Shown here piece after piece: positions 49,568 through 58,651 of a stretch of 64,000 nt of DNA. Made by a program: the position numbers and the translations under genes. Within the stretch, counting starts at the first letter, position 1; each line of letters opens with the position of its first letter. The DNA comes from an uncultured Clostridia bacterium (GTDB lineage: Bacteria; Bacillota; Clostridia; Christensenellales; Borkfalkiaceae). The notes beneath the pieces were generated by a model. It saw only the letters and a program-made list of their open reading frames with translations, did no database searches and had not been told where the DNA came from. Where the stretch lies: assembly GCA_944354125.1 (NCBI GenBank), contig CALVPT010000002.1:124001-188000 (forward strand), in the 5' to 3' direction.

Positions 49568-51030
49568 TATAACTTTGTGACTTTGAAACTATTTATCAGA
49601 ACGCGCCCAGATGAGCCGCCACACGATGCGTTACGCCCGAAGAGCGCCAACCTTGCGCCCACCCATCGGCCTGCCGAAACGCGGTACTCGCCGCCGAGCT
49701 TTGCGCCGTTCACGAAAAAGGTCAGCCACAACTCGTAAATATTCCTGTTCGTGCCGACTATCTCCATCTCCGCCGCACGCGGACATTCGCCGAGCAATTT
49801 CTCTCCGCCGTCGCACGTCAGATAAAGGCGTACGGCTCCGCCCGAATATGCCATTTTTACGAAGGCATACTTTTCGCCGACGACGCCGAACCCCGCCTCG
49901 TCGCCTTCCGCGTCGGGCATAAAAGTCAGCGAGCAGCGCGCCGAAAAGTTTTTTGCCGCGAGCTTTGTAGTGAAGAGGTTGGGCAGGTCGCAAACCGCGC
50001 AGCCGAAGTGCACGCAGTTGAGGCTGAGTCCGCCGCCGAGCGAGTACCAGTCGCCCTGCATGTTAGAGGGCGTCTGCCACAGCTGCGAAAGCCTGTCGCC
50101 CGAAAAGTCGTCGGAAAGAGGCACGCATGCGCCCGTGTGTATATCCACGGGATAATCGCCGCCCGATGTCGGCTTTCCTGCCAGACCGTCATACTTGACC
50201 GCGCCGCACAGCGGCCAGCCGTCCTGCCACGTTACGGGCTGGAGGTGCACCACCCTGCCATAGACGCGCATGTCCTGAAAGTGCACGAACATATCCCTGC
50301 CGTCGGGGCAGTCGACGAGCGCGCCCTGGTGCGGTCCGTTTATCGGCGTATCGTCCTGCATGAGCACAATCTTGCTCTCGTACGGGCCGTAGATATCTAA
50401 GGAGCGCAGCGCCGTCTGCCAACCGCTTCTGACCGACCCGGCAGGGGCGAGGATATAGAAATATTTCCCCCTCTTATACAGTTTCGGGCCCTCTATCACG
50501 GGGTTTACGTCGTGCCCGTCGTAGATTATCCTGTACCCGTCCGAAAGGCAGGAGGTGAGGTCGGGCGACACCTCGTACAGCGCTATGACCGAGTTAAACC
50601 CTGCCTTGCTGCGAGCGAACGCTACGGCGAGATAGCACCTGTCCTCCACCCATATCGGGCAGGGGTCGATTACCCCGGGGTCGTCTATGAGCAATCTCAG
50701 CGGCGACCACTCGCCCTCGGCGCTCTGCGCCTCGGACACGTATATGCCCCTGCCGTATATAGGCATTATGCAATAGAATCTGCCGTCACGATACCTCAGC
50801 GAAGGCGCCCATACCCCCTCGCCGTGGCGCACGCATCCGTCGAATTCCCCGAAGGGCAGCCTGTCCGCGACATAGTTGACGTGTTCCCACTCGACGAGGT
50901 TGCGGCTCCTTAAGACGGGCACGCACGGCACGAAGTTGAACGAGGACGCGACGAGATAGAAGTACTGTCCGACTCGGATGACGTCGGGGTCGGAATAGTC
51001 GCTGAAGAGTACGGGATTTTTATATTTCAC
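49567..51030 (-). CDS. Glycoside hydrolase family 43 (beta-xylosidase / alpha-L-arabinofuranosidase type)
   Basis: A 487-residue cytoplasmic enzyme without a signal peptide. A five-bladed propeller (about 1-300) holds the GH43 triad: base Asp14 in SDYSDPDVI, the pKa-tuning Asp in GVIDPCP (about 127) and the acid Glu in VIEGPKLYK (about 185). A C-terminal beta-sandwich (about 310-487) matches the domain common to GH43 xylosidases. It would remove xylose or arabinose from imported oligosaccharides. The start codon is GTG behind GGAGGTG. It follows an iron-alcohol dehydrogenase gene, with a terminator between them. Confidence 0.9.
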   Translation of the reverse strand: MKYKNPVLFSDYSDPDVIRVGQYFYLVASSFNFVPCVPVLRSRNLVEWEHVNYVADRLPFGEFDGCVRHGEGVWAPSLRYRDGRFYCIMPIYGRGIYVSEAQSAEGEWSPLRLLIDDPGVIDPCPIWVEDRCYLAVAFARSKAGFNSVIALYEVSPDLTSCLSDGYRIIYDGHDVNPVIEGPKLYKRGKYFYILAPAGSVRSGWQTALRSLDIYGPYESKIVLMQDDTPINGPHQGALVDCPDGRDMFVHFQDMRVYGRVVHLQPVTWQDGWPLCGAVKYDGLAGKPTSGGDYPVDIHTGACVPLSDDFSGDRLSQLWQTPSNMQGDWYSLGGGLSLNCVHFGCAVCDLPNLFTTKLAAKNFSARCSLTFMPDAEGDEAGFGVVGEKYAFVKMAYSGGAVRLYLTCDGGEKLLGECPRAAEMEIVGTNRNIYELWLTFFVNGAKLGGEYRVSAGRWVGARLALFGRNASCGGSSGRVLINSFKVTKL

Positions 51031-51067
51031 GTCGCCACCTCCCTTTCTTTCAATGCCGTAAAATACA

Positions 51068-51091
51068 GGCCTGCGGCTGTCGCCGCAGGCC
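51068..51091 (-). terminator. Terminator of iron-alcohol dehydrogenase gene
   Basis: A perfect 10-bp stem (GGCCTGCGGC and its complement) with a 4-nt loop, followed on the minus strand by TGTATTTTAC. Confidence 0.75.
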
Positions 51092-51137
51092 GAAAAGGCT
51101 TTTTATGTTGCGTCGGCAGCGCAAAAGAACCTGACCG

Positions 51138-52316
51138 TCAGAGCGCCGCCTTATATATTTCGTACATATCCCTTTCCTTGAGGCGCCTGCAGCTGCCCTT
51201 TACGCCGCCGCAGTGTTCGGCGCAGCGCCTTGCCATCTCCTTTACCTGTTCGTCGGTAAGGGTTATGCCGAGTTCGCCTATCGAGGTGGGCAGACCTATG
51301 GCGCGGAACCATTCCTCCGCCGCCTCTATGCCCTTTAAGGCAATCTCCTCCCTTGTGCCGCTGGGACGGACGCCCATTGCCTGTATGGCAAACGTGTAGA
51401 ACCTGCCGAGCACGTCCTTGTACACATATCTCGCCCACGAGCCCCAAAGAGCCGTGAGCGCAGCGCCGTGCGCCACGTCGTAGAGCGCGGACAGTTCGTG
51501 CCCGAGCGTATGAGTCGACCAGTCGCCGCCGTCGCCGCCGCAGCCCGTAAGTCCGTTATGCGAGAGCGAGCCCGCCCACATGACGTTTGCCCTTGCCTCG
51601 TAGTCCTCGGGATTTTTGAGAAGGCGCTTGGAGCAGGCGATTACCGTCCTTACTATGTCCTCGCCTATGGCGTCGGTGACCCTGAGCGTTTCGCCGCCCG
51701 AAAGGTACCTTTCCATGGTGTGCATGGCTATGTCCGCACAGCCGCACGCCGTGGCATAGGGCGGCACCGTGCAGGTGAGCACGGGATTCATTATAGCGAA
51801 TACGGGGCGGCATATTTCAACGTTGCACCCCCTCTTTACCTGCGTTTCGTCGTCGGTTATGACCGAGGAATTGCTCATCTCGCTGCCTGACGCCGCAAGC
51901 GTCAGTATTACGCCCACGGGCACGGTCTTCTGAGGCTTTATCTTTCCGCAGTAGATATCCCAGGGGTCGCCGTCAATCTTCAGCCCCATGCCTATCGCCT
52001 TGGCGGAATCTATTACGCTGCCGCCGCCGACGGCGACAATGAAATCCACCCCTTCCTTTCTGCAGAGCGCGATGCCCTCCCTTACGAGACTGAGGCGCGG
52101 ATTGGGCTTTACTCCGCCCAGCTCGACGTAAGAAATTTCAGCCTCGTCGAGCGACCAGCGCAGCCTTGAGAGCAGCTCGCCGCCGAGCGCCTTGCCGCCG
52201 CCGTAGTGAATGAGCACCTTCTTTGCGCCGAACTCCTTGGCAAGCTCGCCAAGCCTGCCTTCCGAATTTTTACCGAACACGACCTTTGTCGGAGTACAGT
52301 ATGTGAAATCGAACAT
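51138..52316 (-). CDS. Iron-containing alcohol dehydrogenase (butanol-dehydrogenase / YqhD type)
   Basis: A 392-residue group III metal alcohol dehydrogenase that interconverts aldehydes and alcohols with NAD(P)H. The dinucleotide loop is GGGSVIDSAKAIG (about 94-106). The metal ligands lie in CADIAMHTMERY (Asp and His), THTLGHELS and VAHGAALTALW. It starts at the ATG at 52316 behind GGGGGA. It has its own promoter and terminator. The role is probably disposal of reducing power in fermentation or aldehyde detoxification; the substrate is not determined. Confidence 0.92.
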   Translation of the reverse strand: MFDFTYCTPTKVVFGKNSEGRLGELAKEFGAKKVLIHYGGGKALGGELLSRLRWSLDEAEISYVELGGVKPNPRLSLVREGIALCRKEGVDFIVAVGGGSVIDSAKAIGMGLKIDGDPWDIYCGKIKPQKTVPVGVILTLAASGSEMSNSSVITDDETQVKRGCNVEICRPVFAIMNPVLTCTVPPYATACGCADIAMHTMERYLSGGETLRVTDAIGEDIVRTVIACSKRLLKNPEDYEARANVMWAGSLSHNGLTGCGGDGGDWSTHTLGHELSALYDVAHGAALTALWGSWARYVYKDVLGRFYTFAIQAMGVRPSGTREEIALKGIEAAEEWFRAIGLPTSIGELGITLTDEQVKEMARRCAEHCGGVKGSCRRLKERDMYEIYKAAL

Positions 52317-52357
52317 TTTAAGTCCCCCTGTATTGACTTTATGATTGTTGTAAATCA

Positions 52358-52386
52358 ATTATACACCACATGAGCGCAATAATCAA
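52358..52386 (-). promoter_or_regulatory. Sigma-A promoter of alcohol dehydrogenase gene
   Basis: On the minus strand: TTGATT (52386-52381), 17 bp, TATAAT (52363-52358). Confidence 0.82.
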
Positions 52387-52406
52387 TACCCGATTATGCA
52401 ACTCGA

Positions 52407-52435
52407 TTGACATTTTTGCGCCTTTGGACTATAAT
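52407..52435 (+). promoter_or_regulatory. Consensus sigma-A promoter of asparaginase gene
   Basis: TTGACA (52407-52412), 17 bp, TATAAT (52430-52435). It is back to back with the alcohol dehydrogenase promoter, with 20 bp between the two -35 boxes. Confidence 0.92.
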
Positions 52436-52463
52436 CTTTAATGTTTTTTGAGGAGGCACGGCG

Positions 52464-53477
52464 GTGAAGAAAAAAATACTTGTCATTTTTACGGGCGGCA
52501 CAATAGGCAGCGAGCAGACGGGAAAGAGCGTAGGCCTGAATACCGCCAAGCGCAAACTGCTCATAGACCGATATACCCGAAAGTACGGCAACGAGGTGGC
52601 GTTTGACTGCCTTTCGCCCATAAACATACTCAGCGAGAACGTTCAGAAAGACGACCTTGAAAAGCTGTACGACTGTGTAAGGGCGACGGACTGCGCGCAG
52701 TATGACGGCGTAATCATAACCCACGGCACGGACACGCTGTGCTTTACCGTCAACTGGTTCAGCCAGGTGATGTGCGACTTCCCCCTGCCCGTCGTATTCG
52801 TCTCGGCGCTCTACCCCATAGACGACGAGCGCTCCAACGGCATAATAAATTTTTCGGGCGCGGTGGACTTCATAGAGCAGGCGCACATAAAGGGCATATA
52901 TTGCTCGTTCGCAAACGACGGAGAGAACGCAAAAATTCACCTTGCCTCCCGCCTGGTATGGCCCGACGAGGTGAACGGCTTTTACCACAGCGTGAGGGGC
53001 GCGCACCTTGCGGAAATTAAAGACGGACGGGTGATATTCAACACCTCTCCCCTCGTGCCCTCGCCCGAGGAGATAGAGGCAAGTCACCCCGAGGCGCTTG
53101 CGCCGTCGCTTTGCGACGAGGTCATGCTGATTACCATGCGAGCTCTTTTGAACTTCGGGATGTATGACTTCTTCCGCAGCCGTCCCCGCGCCATAATTAT
53201 CGAGCTTTCGCACAGCGGCACCATATGCACCGTCGGCGACGAACTCAACTTCATAAAGTTTGCAGAAAGGTGCAAAAGACTTAATATTCCCGTCATAATT
53301 TCGCCCGTAATGAGCGCGGCAGGCGTGTACGAGTCCATGTCCTCCCTGCCCGACAACGTAATTGTTGCGCACGACATTACAGTCGAGATGACGCTCGTCA
53401 AGGTGATGTGCGCCCTCGGCGCAAAGAAGCCGCCCGAGAGCTACCTTACTTGCGACCTGTTCTTCGAGAAACTTTAA
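52464..53477 (+). CDS. L-asparaginase, type I (cytoplasmic)
   Basis: A 337-residue asparaginase that hydrolyses L-asparagine to aspartate and ammonia. The first catalytic Thr is in FTGGTIGS (about 9-16) and the second Thr-Asp pair is in THGTDT (about 92-97). There is no signal peptide, so it is the cytoplasmic class. The start is a GTG with a perfect AGGAGG 7 nt upstream. It is monocistronic. A long open frame on the opposite strand is a composition artefact. Confidence 0.93.
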   Translation: MKKKILVIFTGGTIGSEQTGKSVGLNTAKRKLLIDRYTRKYGNEVAFDCLSPINILSENVQKDDLEKLYDCVRATDCAQYDGVIITHGTDTLCFTVNWFSQVMCDFPLPVVFVSALYPIDDERSNGIINFSGAVDFIEQAHIKGIYCSFANDGENAKIHLASRLVWPDEVNGFYHSVRGAHLAEIKDGRVIFNTSPLVPSPEEIEASHPEALAPSLCDEVMLITMRALLNFGMYDFFRSRPRAIIIELSHSGTICTVGDELNFIKFAERCKRLNIPVIISPVMSAAGVYESMSSLPDNVIVAHDITVEMTLVKVMCALGAKKPPESYLTCDLFFEKL

Positions 53478-53505
53478 ACTTTATCCATAGATTTTTCAGA
53501 CGTCT

Positions 53506-53540
53506 TCAGCCCTGCTTATACCAACGATAAGCAGGGCTGA
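53506..53540 (+). terminator. Terminator after asparaginase gene
   Basis: A perfect 14-bp stem (TCAGCCCTGCTTAT and its complement) with a 7-nt loop, followed by ATTTATA. Confidence 0.75.
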
Positions 53541-53621
53541 ATTTATACCGCATAATTGCATAATTTATCCCGATTTCCCGATAATATCCGCATAAAAAAA
53601 AGGGCTTTTGCGGATAAATAT

Positions 53622-53650
53622 TTGACTTTTGAATACCACTATTATATAAT
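53622..53650 (+). promoter_or_regulatory. Sigma-A promoter of thioredoxin-lipoprotein gene
   Basis: TTGACT (53622-53627), 17 bp, TATAAT (53645-53650). Confidence 0.85.
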
Positions 53651-53718
53651 AGCAAACGACCCTAAACAAAAAAGAACTTCGGCGCGGAAAGATTTCCGTG
53701 CCGCACAGAGGACGAACA

Positions 53719-56544
53719 ATGAAGAAACTGACAAAAATTTTAACCGTAGCACTGGCGTGCGCCATCACGGTCGGAGCTGCAGGCTGCGCCAAGAGCGTGA
53801 CCTACCCGGACTTCGTCAACCCCGATGTCTCGGTTGACACCCCCACCAGCGACAAGTACGTCATAAACGTACAGTCTGCCGGCGGCCTTTTGCTCAGCGA
53901 CGTCAAAGTAACCTTGAAGCGTGCGGACGGCAGCATCTACAAGACGGGCATTTCCAAGGACGGCAAGATTGAAATTGCCGCCGCACTCGGCGAATATACC
54001 CTTGAAGTGGACGAGTCGTCGCTGCCCGCAGGTTACTATCTTGACGGCACGGTCTACAAGACCAACCCCGACGAGAGAGAGGAAGTCACCATAAAGATTC
54101 CCTCCAAGGTAATCGATCAGACGGCATCCGCCTCGACTTCCTACGCGGTTGGCGAAATCATAAGAGATTTCGTGTTCACCGACTGCTATGGCAACACCTA
54201 CACCCTCAGCAAGACCTTAGAGACCAAGAAGGCGGTAGTTCTCAACTTCTGGTACACGGGTTGCGGCCCCTGCAGGTCGGAATTCCCCTATATCGAGCAG
54301 GCATATACCTCCAACGGACAGGTTGAATTCTTCGGATTCTGCTCGACCCACCAGGGCGACACCAACACGACGGTTGCAGAGTACAAGAAAAACAACAGCC
54401 TGCCCAACCTTCCCCTCGGTATAGACAACATTGGCCTTGGCAATAACTTCGGCGTGACGGCATATCCCACGACGGTCGTCATAGACAGATACGGCCTTAT
54501 CGCATACAAGTCGACGGGCAGCGAACCTTCGCTCTCCTTCTGGTCGTCGCTGTTCAGCGAATACGCTTCGGAAGACTACAGCCAGAACCCCGAGATAGAA
54601 GAAGGCGGCGAGGACGGCGTAGAACAGCAGAAGCCCACCTACACGATGCCCGCATCCTCCGAGATAGAGGCAGCGATGAACACCGAGGGCGTAACCGCGA
54701 CCTACCACGCAGACCCCGACGAATACAGCTGGCCCTGGCTTGTGGGAACGGATGAAAACGGACAGTACGTATATTCCTCCAACACGGGCATACACAACTC
54801 CTATTCCATACTCATTGCAAACGTTCAGATGAAGCAGGGACAGATGATCTCCTTCGACTATAACGTCAGCACGGAGGCAGGCGCAGACAATCTTTACGTC
54901 ATAATCGACGGCGAAAGCATGATTGTCGACGGACTTTCGGGCGAAAGCGGATGGAAGACATATGACCTGTACGTTGCGGACAGAGATAAGGAAATAGAGC
55001 TGGTATTCACCTATATCAAGGACGCCGGCGACCCCGGCGACGACAGCATAGGCGACGACGTAGTAAAGCTGAGAAACTTAAGACTTTCCGACGCTTCCGA
55101 GACGGATGTGGCGCTGGACGTAGTTCGTCCCTGCGCATCGGGACTTGAGGACGGTCAGATGACCTATTCCTACTATGTAACCCCCGTACTCGGCTCGGAC
55201 GGATTCTATCATAAGGATACGGCAGACGGACCCCTTCTCTTCATAACCATAGACCAGCTGACCCCCTGGAGCGATCTGCACATGGACGGCAACATCACGG
55301 AGAACGGCTCCCTGAGCTACTACAACACTCTCTACTCGCTGACCTATAACGAGTATTCCAACAGGGCGGCAGATTCGAGCTTTGCGGTAAACATTGACGG
55401 CAAGGACATCACCGAAGAAGTCATTGCATACGTCACCGTATCCCACTACGTAGGCACGGACAACAACCTGATGCCCGTAAGCGAAAAGCTGAGAGAGTGG
55501 GCGACGCTCTTCTGCACGGCCAAGGCAAAGGCGCAGAACCGTCCTACCTACAGCAACGAGTGGCTGGAGTTCTGCTATTACTATGATCACTACGGTCCCG
55601 ACCACGCAGAGGGTGAGCATTGCCTTGTAAATTACGATCCTTCCAAGGGTCTGAGCGAGTACAACTGCTACACCGCGCAACTCAACGACTACGCAACGAG
55701 CACCGAGACTTATGATGCCGAGACGGGCAGGAACTATGTAGACATAGACTATCTAGCAAACGAGTCGCCCAGAGGCGATTACTACAAGTTCACGGCACCC
55801 AAGTCGGGCGTATACAACATAAGGTCCTACTATGTTCCCGAATCGCCCGAGACCTCGCCTTACCTCTTCCTCTATAAGGACGGAAAAAGTGTAAACCGTC
55901 CCGGTGAAGACGTACTCGACTTCGACGTGTTCATGGGCGAGACCTATGAGGGCTTCAACGACTACATCGCACTTGAAGAGGGCGAGACGGTATTCTTAAG
56001 ACTTGCCGTATACTTCAACGTAGAGGGCGCATTCGAGTTTGAAATTGACTACCTCGGCGAAACCTATCAGAAGCTGTACACGACGGCGACCGCCGCAGGC
56101 GCATACAGCTACCATGAGGATACGGGCGTATTCTTCTTCCTCGGCGTTGACGTAGTTTACGACAGCGGCACGGACTGCTACTATATCAAGGGCGCGAACG
56201 GCGAACCCGTATATGACGAGCCCATCTATATAGATATGATTCACGGCAGCTACTTCATAAGCAGCTTCAACGAGACGCTGAGCAACTTCCATTCCCTTGA
56301 GGATATAATGAAGATCGACGGCGCATTCATAGGCTCTGCAAAGGGCAAGATGAATGCATACCTCGAGGAGTCAAAGGCAAAGGATCCAAACGATACCTAC
56401 TACGGAATGGTAAAGGCCAATGCCGAGATAGTAACGCTTTTGCAGCAGTTCATTGCAACATATGACGACCTCGGCGGCAAGGACGAGGGCAACGGCTGGC
56501 TGGCATTCGGCGCCTATATGGAGCACTTCGGCTTAGGTCTTTAA
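53719..56544 (+). CDS. Large multidomain lipoprotein with TlpA-like thioredoxin domain
   Basis: A 941-residue surface lipoprotein. The signal peptide ends in V-G-A-A-G-C. Next comes a SpaA/CnaB-like beta domain (about 35-125), then a TlpA/ResA-type thioredoxin domain (about 140-280) with the active site C-G-P-C in NFWYTGCGPCRSE and the cis-Pro in VTAYPTTVVID. The remaining 650 residues contain a jelly-roll-like section (about 310-470) and further Tyr/Asp/Thr-rich segments I cannot name. It probably reduces or isomerises thiols outside the membrane. The start at 53719 follows AGAGGA. A second lipoprotein starts 21 bp later, so they form an operon. Confidence 0.85.
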   Translation: MKKLTKILTVALACAITVGAAGCAKSVTYPDFVNPDVSVDTPTSDKYVINVQSAGGLLLSDVKVTLKRADGSIYKTGISKDGKIEIAAALGEYTLEVDESSLPAGYYLDGTVYKTNPDEREEVTIKIPSKVIDQTASASTSYAVGEIIRDFVFTDCYGNTYTLSKTLETKKAVVLNFWYTGCGPCRSEFPYIEQAYTSNGQVEFFGFCSTHQGDTNTTVAEYKKNNSLPNLPLGIDNIGLGNNFGVTAYPTTVVIDRYGLIAYKSTGSEPSLSFWSSLFSEYASEDYSQNPEIEEGGEDGVEQQKPTYTMPASSEIEAAMNTEGVTATYHADPDEYSWPWLVGTDENGQYVYSSNTGIHNSYSILIANVQMKQGQMISFDYNVSTEAGADNLYVIIDGESMIVDGLSGESGWKTYDLYVADRDKEIELVFTYIKDAGDPGDDSIGDDVVKLRNLRLSDASETDVALDVVRPCASGLEDGQMTYSYYVTPVLGSDGFYHKDTADGPLLFITIDQLTPWSDLHMDGNITENGSLSYYNTLYSLTYNEYSNRAADSSFAVNIDGKDITEEVIAYVTVSHYVGTDNNLMPVSEKLREWATLFCTAKAKAQNRPTYSNEWLEFCYYYDHYGPDHAEGEHCLVNYDPSKGLSEYNCYTAQLNDYATSTETYDAETGRNYVDIDYLANESPRGDYYKFTAPKSGVYNIRSYYVPESPETSPYLFLYKDGKSVNRPGEDVLDFDVFMGETYEGFNDYIALEEGETVFLRLAVYFNVEGAFEFEIDYLGETYQKLYTTATAAGAYSYHEDTGVFFFLGVDVVYDSGTDCYYIKGANGEPVYDEPIYIDMIHGSYFISSFNETLSNFHSLEDIMKIDGAFIGSAKGKMNAYLEESKAKDPNDTYYGMVKANAEIVTLLQQFIATYDDLGGKDEGNGWLAFGAYMEHFGLGL

Positions 56545-56565
56545 TAAATGACGGAGGCAATTTAA

Positions 56566-57330
56566 ATGACGAAATTTTTTAAGATACTGACAACTACGAT
56601 AGCCGCACTTGCAGCAGTACTTGCGCTTGCGCTGTTTGCCGCTTGCGGAAACGGCGAGAGCGAAAAGAGCGACCCTGCCACCACCTACTACTTCACGGTT
56701 GTAGGCAGCGACGACCAGCCCATAAACGGACAGACGGGCGGCAGAGACGGCGGCAAAGTTGCAATACAGATCTGCACCGAGATGTGCGTAGACCTCAACC
56801 CCCTCGGCGTAACTCTTGGTACCGACGGCAAGGTTTCGCTCACGCAGGAACAGGTCAACACCTTCTTCGCATCGGAAACCGACGTCACCGAGTTTGCATT
56901 CCACGCGCTTCACGTGCCCGGATATGTAGATGACTGCGAGGTAGACGTAAAGGGTCCCGGCGAATATACCCTGAAGCTTTCGGTGCCTGCGGCGCACGTA
57001 TGCGAGAGCGAATGCCCTTTCTGCGGCAAGTGCACGGATGAAACCTGCACCGAGGCAGTATGCGCAGACAAGTGCGAAGGTCACGTATACAACCTGACCA
57101 TCACACTTCCCGACGGCAGCGCTGCTGCAAACGCAACCATCTCGATAGGCGGATTCGAATATACGGCAGATGCCCAGGGCAAGTACTCTCTTGACCTCGT
57201 GGCACAAAAGGGCTATATAGGCGTTCACGAAAGCTATGAGCTTGTAGTGACCAGCGGAGAATATTCCAAGACTGTCACCATTCAGGCAGTAGCCGAAAAC
57301 TACGACCTCACCATTGCTCTCGAGGCGTAA
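56566..57330 (+). CDS. Lipoprotein with cysteine-rich cluster
   Basis: A 254-residue lipoprotein. The signal peptide ends in L-F-A-A-C (Cys27). Residues about 150-175 hold a dense cluster, C-x3-C-x2-C-x2-C-x4-C-x4-C-x3-C-x2-H, built around CPFCGKC and CADKCEGH. The last 80 residues form a CnaB-like beta domain (YNLTITLPDGSAAANATISI). The cluster resembles a zinc-binding or disulfide-linked linker found in secreted proteins of Clostridia and may be a substrate of the neighbouring thioredoxin protein. It is co-transcribed with the preceding gene (21-bp gap). Function unknown. Confidence 0.8.
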   Translation: MTKFFKILTTTIAALAAVLALALFAACGNGESEKSDPATTYYFTVVGSDDQPINGQTGGRDGGKVAIQICTEMCVDLNPLGVTLGTDGKVSLTQEQVNTFFASETDVTEFAFHALHVPGYVDDCEVDVKGPGEYTLKLSVPAAHVCESECPFCGKCTDETCTEAVCADKCEGHVYNLTITLPDGSAAANATISIGGFEYTADAQGKYSLDLVAQKGYIGVHESYELVVTSGEYSKTVTIQAVAENYDLTIALEA

Positions 57331-57391
57331 GCAAATTATGACGGCGGCAACTTAGCGCCACTCCCTTCGGGGAAAAATTTAAAAGACAGAC

Positions 57392-57417
57392 GCGGCTTAT
57401 CCGAAAGGATGAGCCGC
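57392..57417 (+). terminator. Terminator of the two-lipoprotein operon
   Basis: An 11-bp stem (GCGGCTTATCC with GGATGAGCCGC, one G-U), GAAA loop, followed by TTCTTTAAT. Confidence 0.85.
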
Positions 57418-57464
57418 TTCTTTAATATTGTCCATAAAAATTATAAATCAGCACTTTTTCGCTC

Positions 57465-57492
57465 TTGCCATTTTTTGCGGCTGTGCTATACT
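57465..57492 (+). promoter_or_regulatory. Sigma-A promoter of the structured leader
   Basis: TTGCCA (57465-57470), 16 bp, TATACT (57487-57492). Transcription should start at about 57499, the first base of the long closing stem. Confidence 0.7.
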
Positions 57493-57498
57493 CTAATC

Positions 57499-57638
57499 GG
57501 CACAAAACTTAATTTTCACGAATATGGGATACGAACAGGCATTTCGTATCTCTATTTTCCGTTATAAGGGAAGTTTTGTGCCAACAAACGGGGATACTGT
57601 GCAGGGCGTGTCTTCGTTTGGAGGGCACGCTTTTTTTT
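57499..57638 (+). ncRNA. Candidate structured regulatory leader with terminator (unassigned)
   Basis: GGCACAAAACTT (57499-57510) pairs perfectly with AAGTTTTGTGCC (57571-57582). Inside are GATACGAA pairing with TTCGTATC and a small TTCC/GGAA hairpin, giving a multi-branched fold. A terminator follows (GCGTGTC 57606-57612 with GGCACGC 57624-57630, then T8). GTGCC at the 3' end of the closing stem can pair with GGCAC of the terminator, so closing stem and terminator could be controlled together. It matches no riboswitch class I recognise. A small inverted-repeat element is the main alternative. Confidence 0.6.
57606..57638 (+). terminator. Terminator at the end of the structured leader
   Basis: A 7-bp stem (one G-U) with an 11-nt loop and eight T residues, 24 bp before the lipoprotein start codon. 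Confidence 0.75.
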
Positions 57639-57661
57639 ATTTTTAAATAACGGAGGAAATT

Positions 57662-58651
57662 ATGAAAAGAAAGTTGACAGCATTGATTATGGCAACCGCC
57701 ATGGGACTTTCGTGTATGGTCGGTATGGCAGGTTGCGGCGGAAATGAGGACAATACCCAGAATACGGGCAATAATGGCGGAAACGGGCAGACGCAGGAGC
57801 ATACCCTTGTAGCGCACGCGGCAAAGGACGCCACCTGCACAGAGGATGGCAACAGGGCGTACTGGGAATGTACGGACTGCGGAAAACTCTTTTCGGACAA
57901 GGACGGAAATAGCGAGACCACCCTTTCGGCGGTGACAATCGCGGCAAAGGGACATACGCTTGAAAAGACGGAGGGCACTTCCGCCACCTGCAAGGATGAG
58001 GGCGTAATTACATACTGGACGTGTACGGTATGCCATAAACTTTTTTCCGACGCCGAGGGTAAGACGGAAATTGACAGGGAGGACACAGTAATACCCGTAA
58101 CCGACGACCACACTTACGGCGGATGGCTTTCCGACGGCGAAGGACATTGGAAAAAGTGCGAAATATGCGGCGATATGACCGAAAAAGTTGAGCATACATT
58201 CGACAGTCAGCTTGTCTGCGAGGAATGCGGCTATGAATACGACCCTGCAGAGGATACCGCCCCTTCTACCATTGACGAACTTTTCCCCGACGAAACTTCC
58301 GCAACGGCAATAGAGCTTGCAAGGGCTGAATACTGTCAGAACGTGGCAAAGGAAAATTTGCAGATTGTATATGACTTTATCCGAAATAATAACATAACAA
58401 AAAATGCCGATATGCAATCTTATAAAATAGATTTAGGTGAGGTAACCGAAGATAAAGTTCAGACAATCAGATTTTTCCTTTACTATATAGATAAGCGAAC
58501 CAACAATCACGCTTATATGGCATTTGATTTTGAATTGTCAAAAGCGTTGACCATAAGCGAGCTATTGGATAAATCGGTTGTGGATAATTTAGATTTAACA
58601 TATGAAAATGTTTTACCGAAATACAGCTATATTTATAACCCCCAAAAATAA
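57662..58651 (+). CDS. Lipoprotein with Cys-pair repeats, ended by an in-frame UAA
   Basis: The reading frame gives 329 residues to a TAA at 58649. The signal peptide ends in G-M-A-G-C. Two or three repeats follow (about 45-200) of the form H-x-L-x(9)-C-x2-D/E-G-x4-Y-W-x-C-x2-C-x-K-L-F-S-D, then a C-terminal domain (from about 215) with a more AT-rich, different codon style. The same frame stays open past the stop to 58948, so the natural product was probably 428 residues. The start follows GGAGGAAA. The gene lies behind the structured leader and terminator. Function unknown. Confidence 0.75.
   Translation: MKRKLTALIMATAMGLSCMVGMAGCGGNEDNTQNTGNNGGNGQTQEHTLVAHAAKDATCTEDGNRAYWECTDCGKLFSDKDGNSETTLSAVTIAAKGHTLEKTEGTSATCKDEGVITYWTCTVCHKLFSDAEGKTEIDREDTVIPVTDDHTYGGWLSDGEGHWKKCEICGDMTEKVEHTFDSQLVCEECGYEYDPAEDTAPSTIDELFPDETSATAIELARAEYCQNVAKENLQIVYDFIRNNNITKNADMQSYKIDLGEVTEDKVQTIRFFLYYIDKRTNNHAYMAFDFELSKALTISELLDKSVVDNLDLTYENVLPKYSYIYNPQK

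Noticed and set aside
52383..53372. 329-codon open frame on the minus strand
   Set aside because: Antisense to the asparaginase gene, which has catalytic motifs, a consensus promoter and a perfect AGGAGG.
57499..57582. Purine riboswitch
   Set aside because: An ATATGG and a TCTATTTTCCG segment look faintly like purine-aptamer joins, but the conserved loop pairs and the P1-adjacent core are missing.
57509..58417. 302-codon open frame on the minus strand
   Set aside because: It covers the structured leader and lipoprotein gene in antisense, has no promoter or ribosome-binding site, and its translation is Cys/Val-rich noise.
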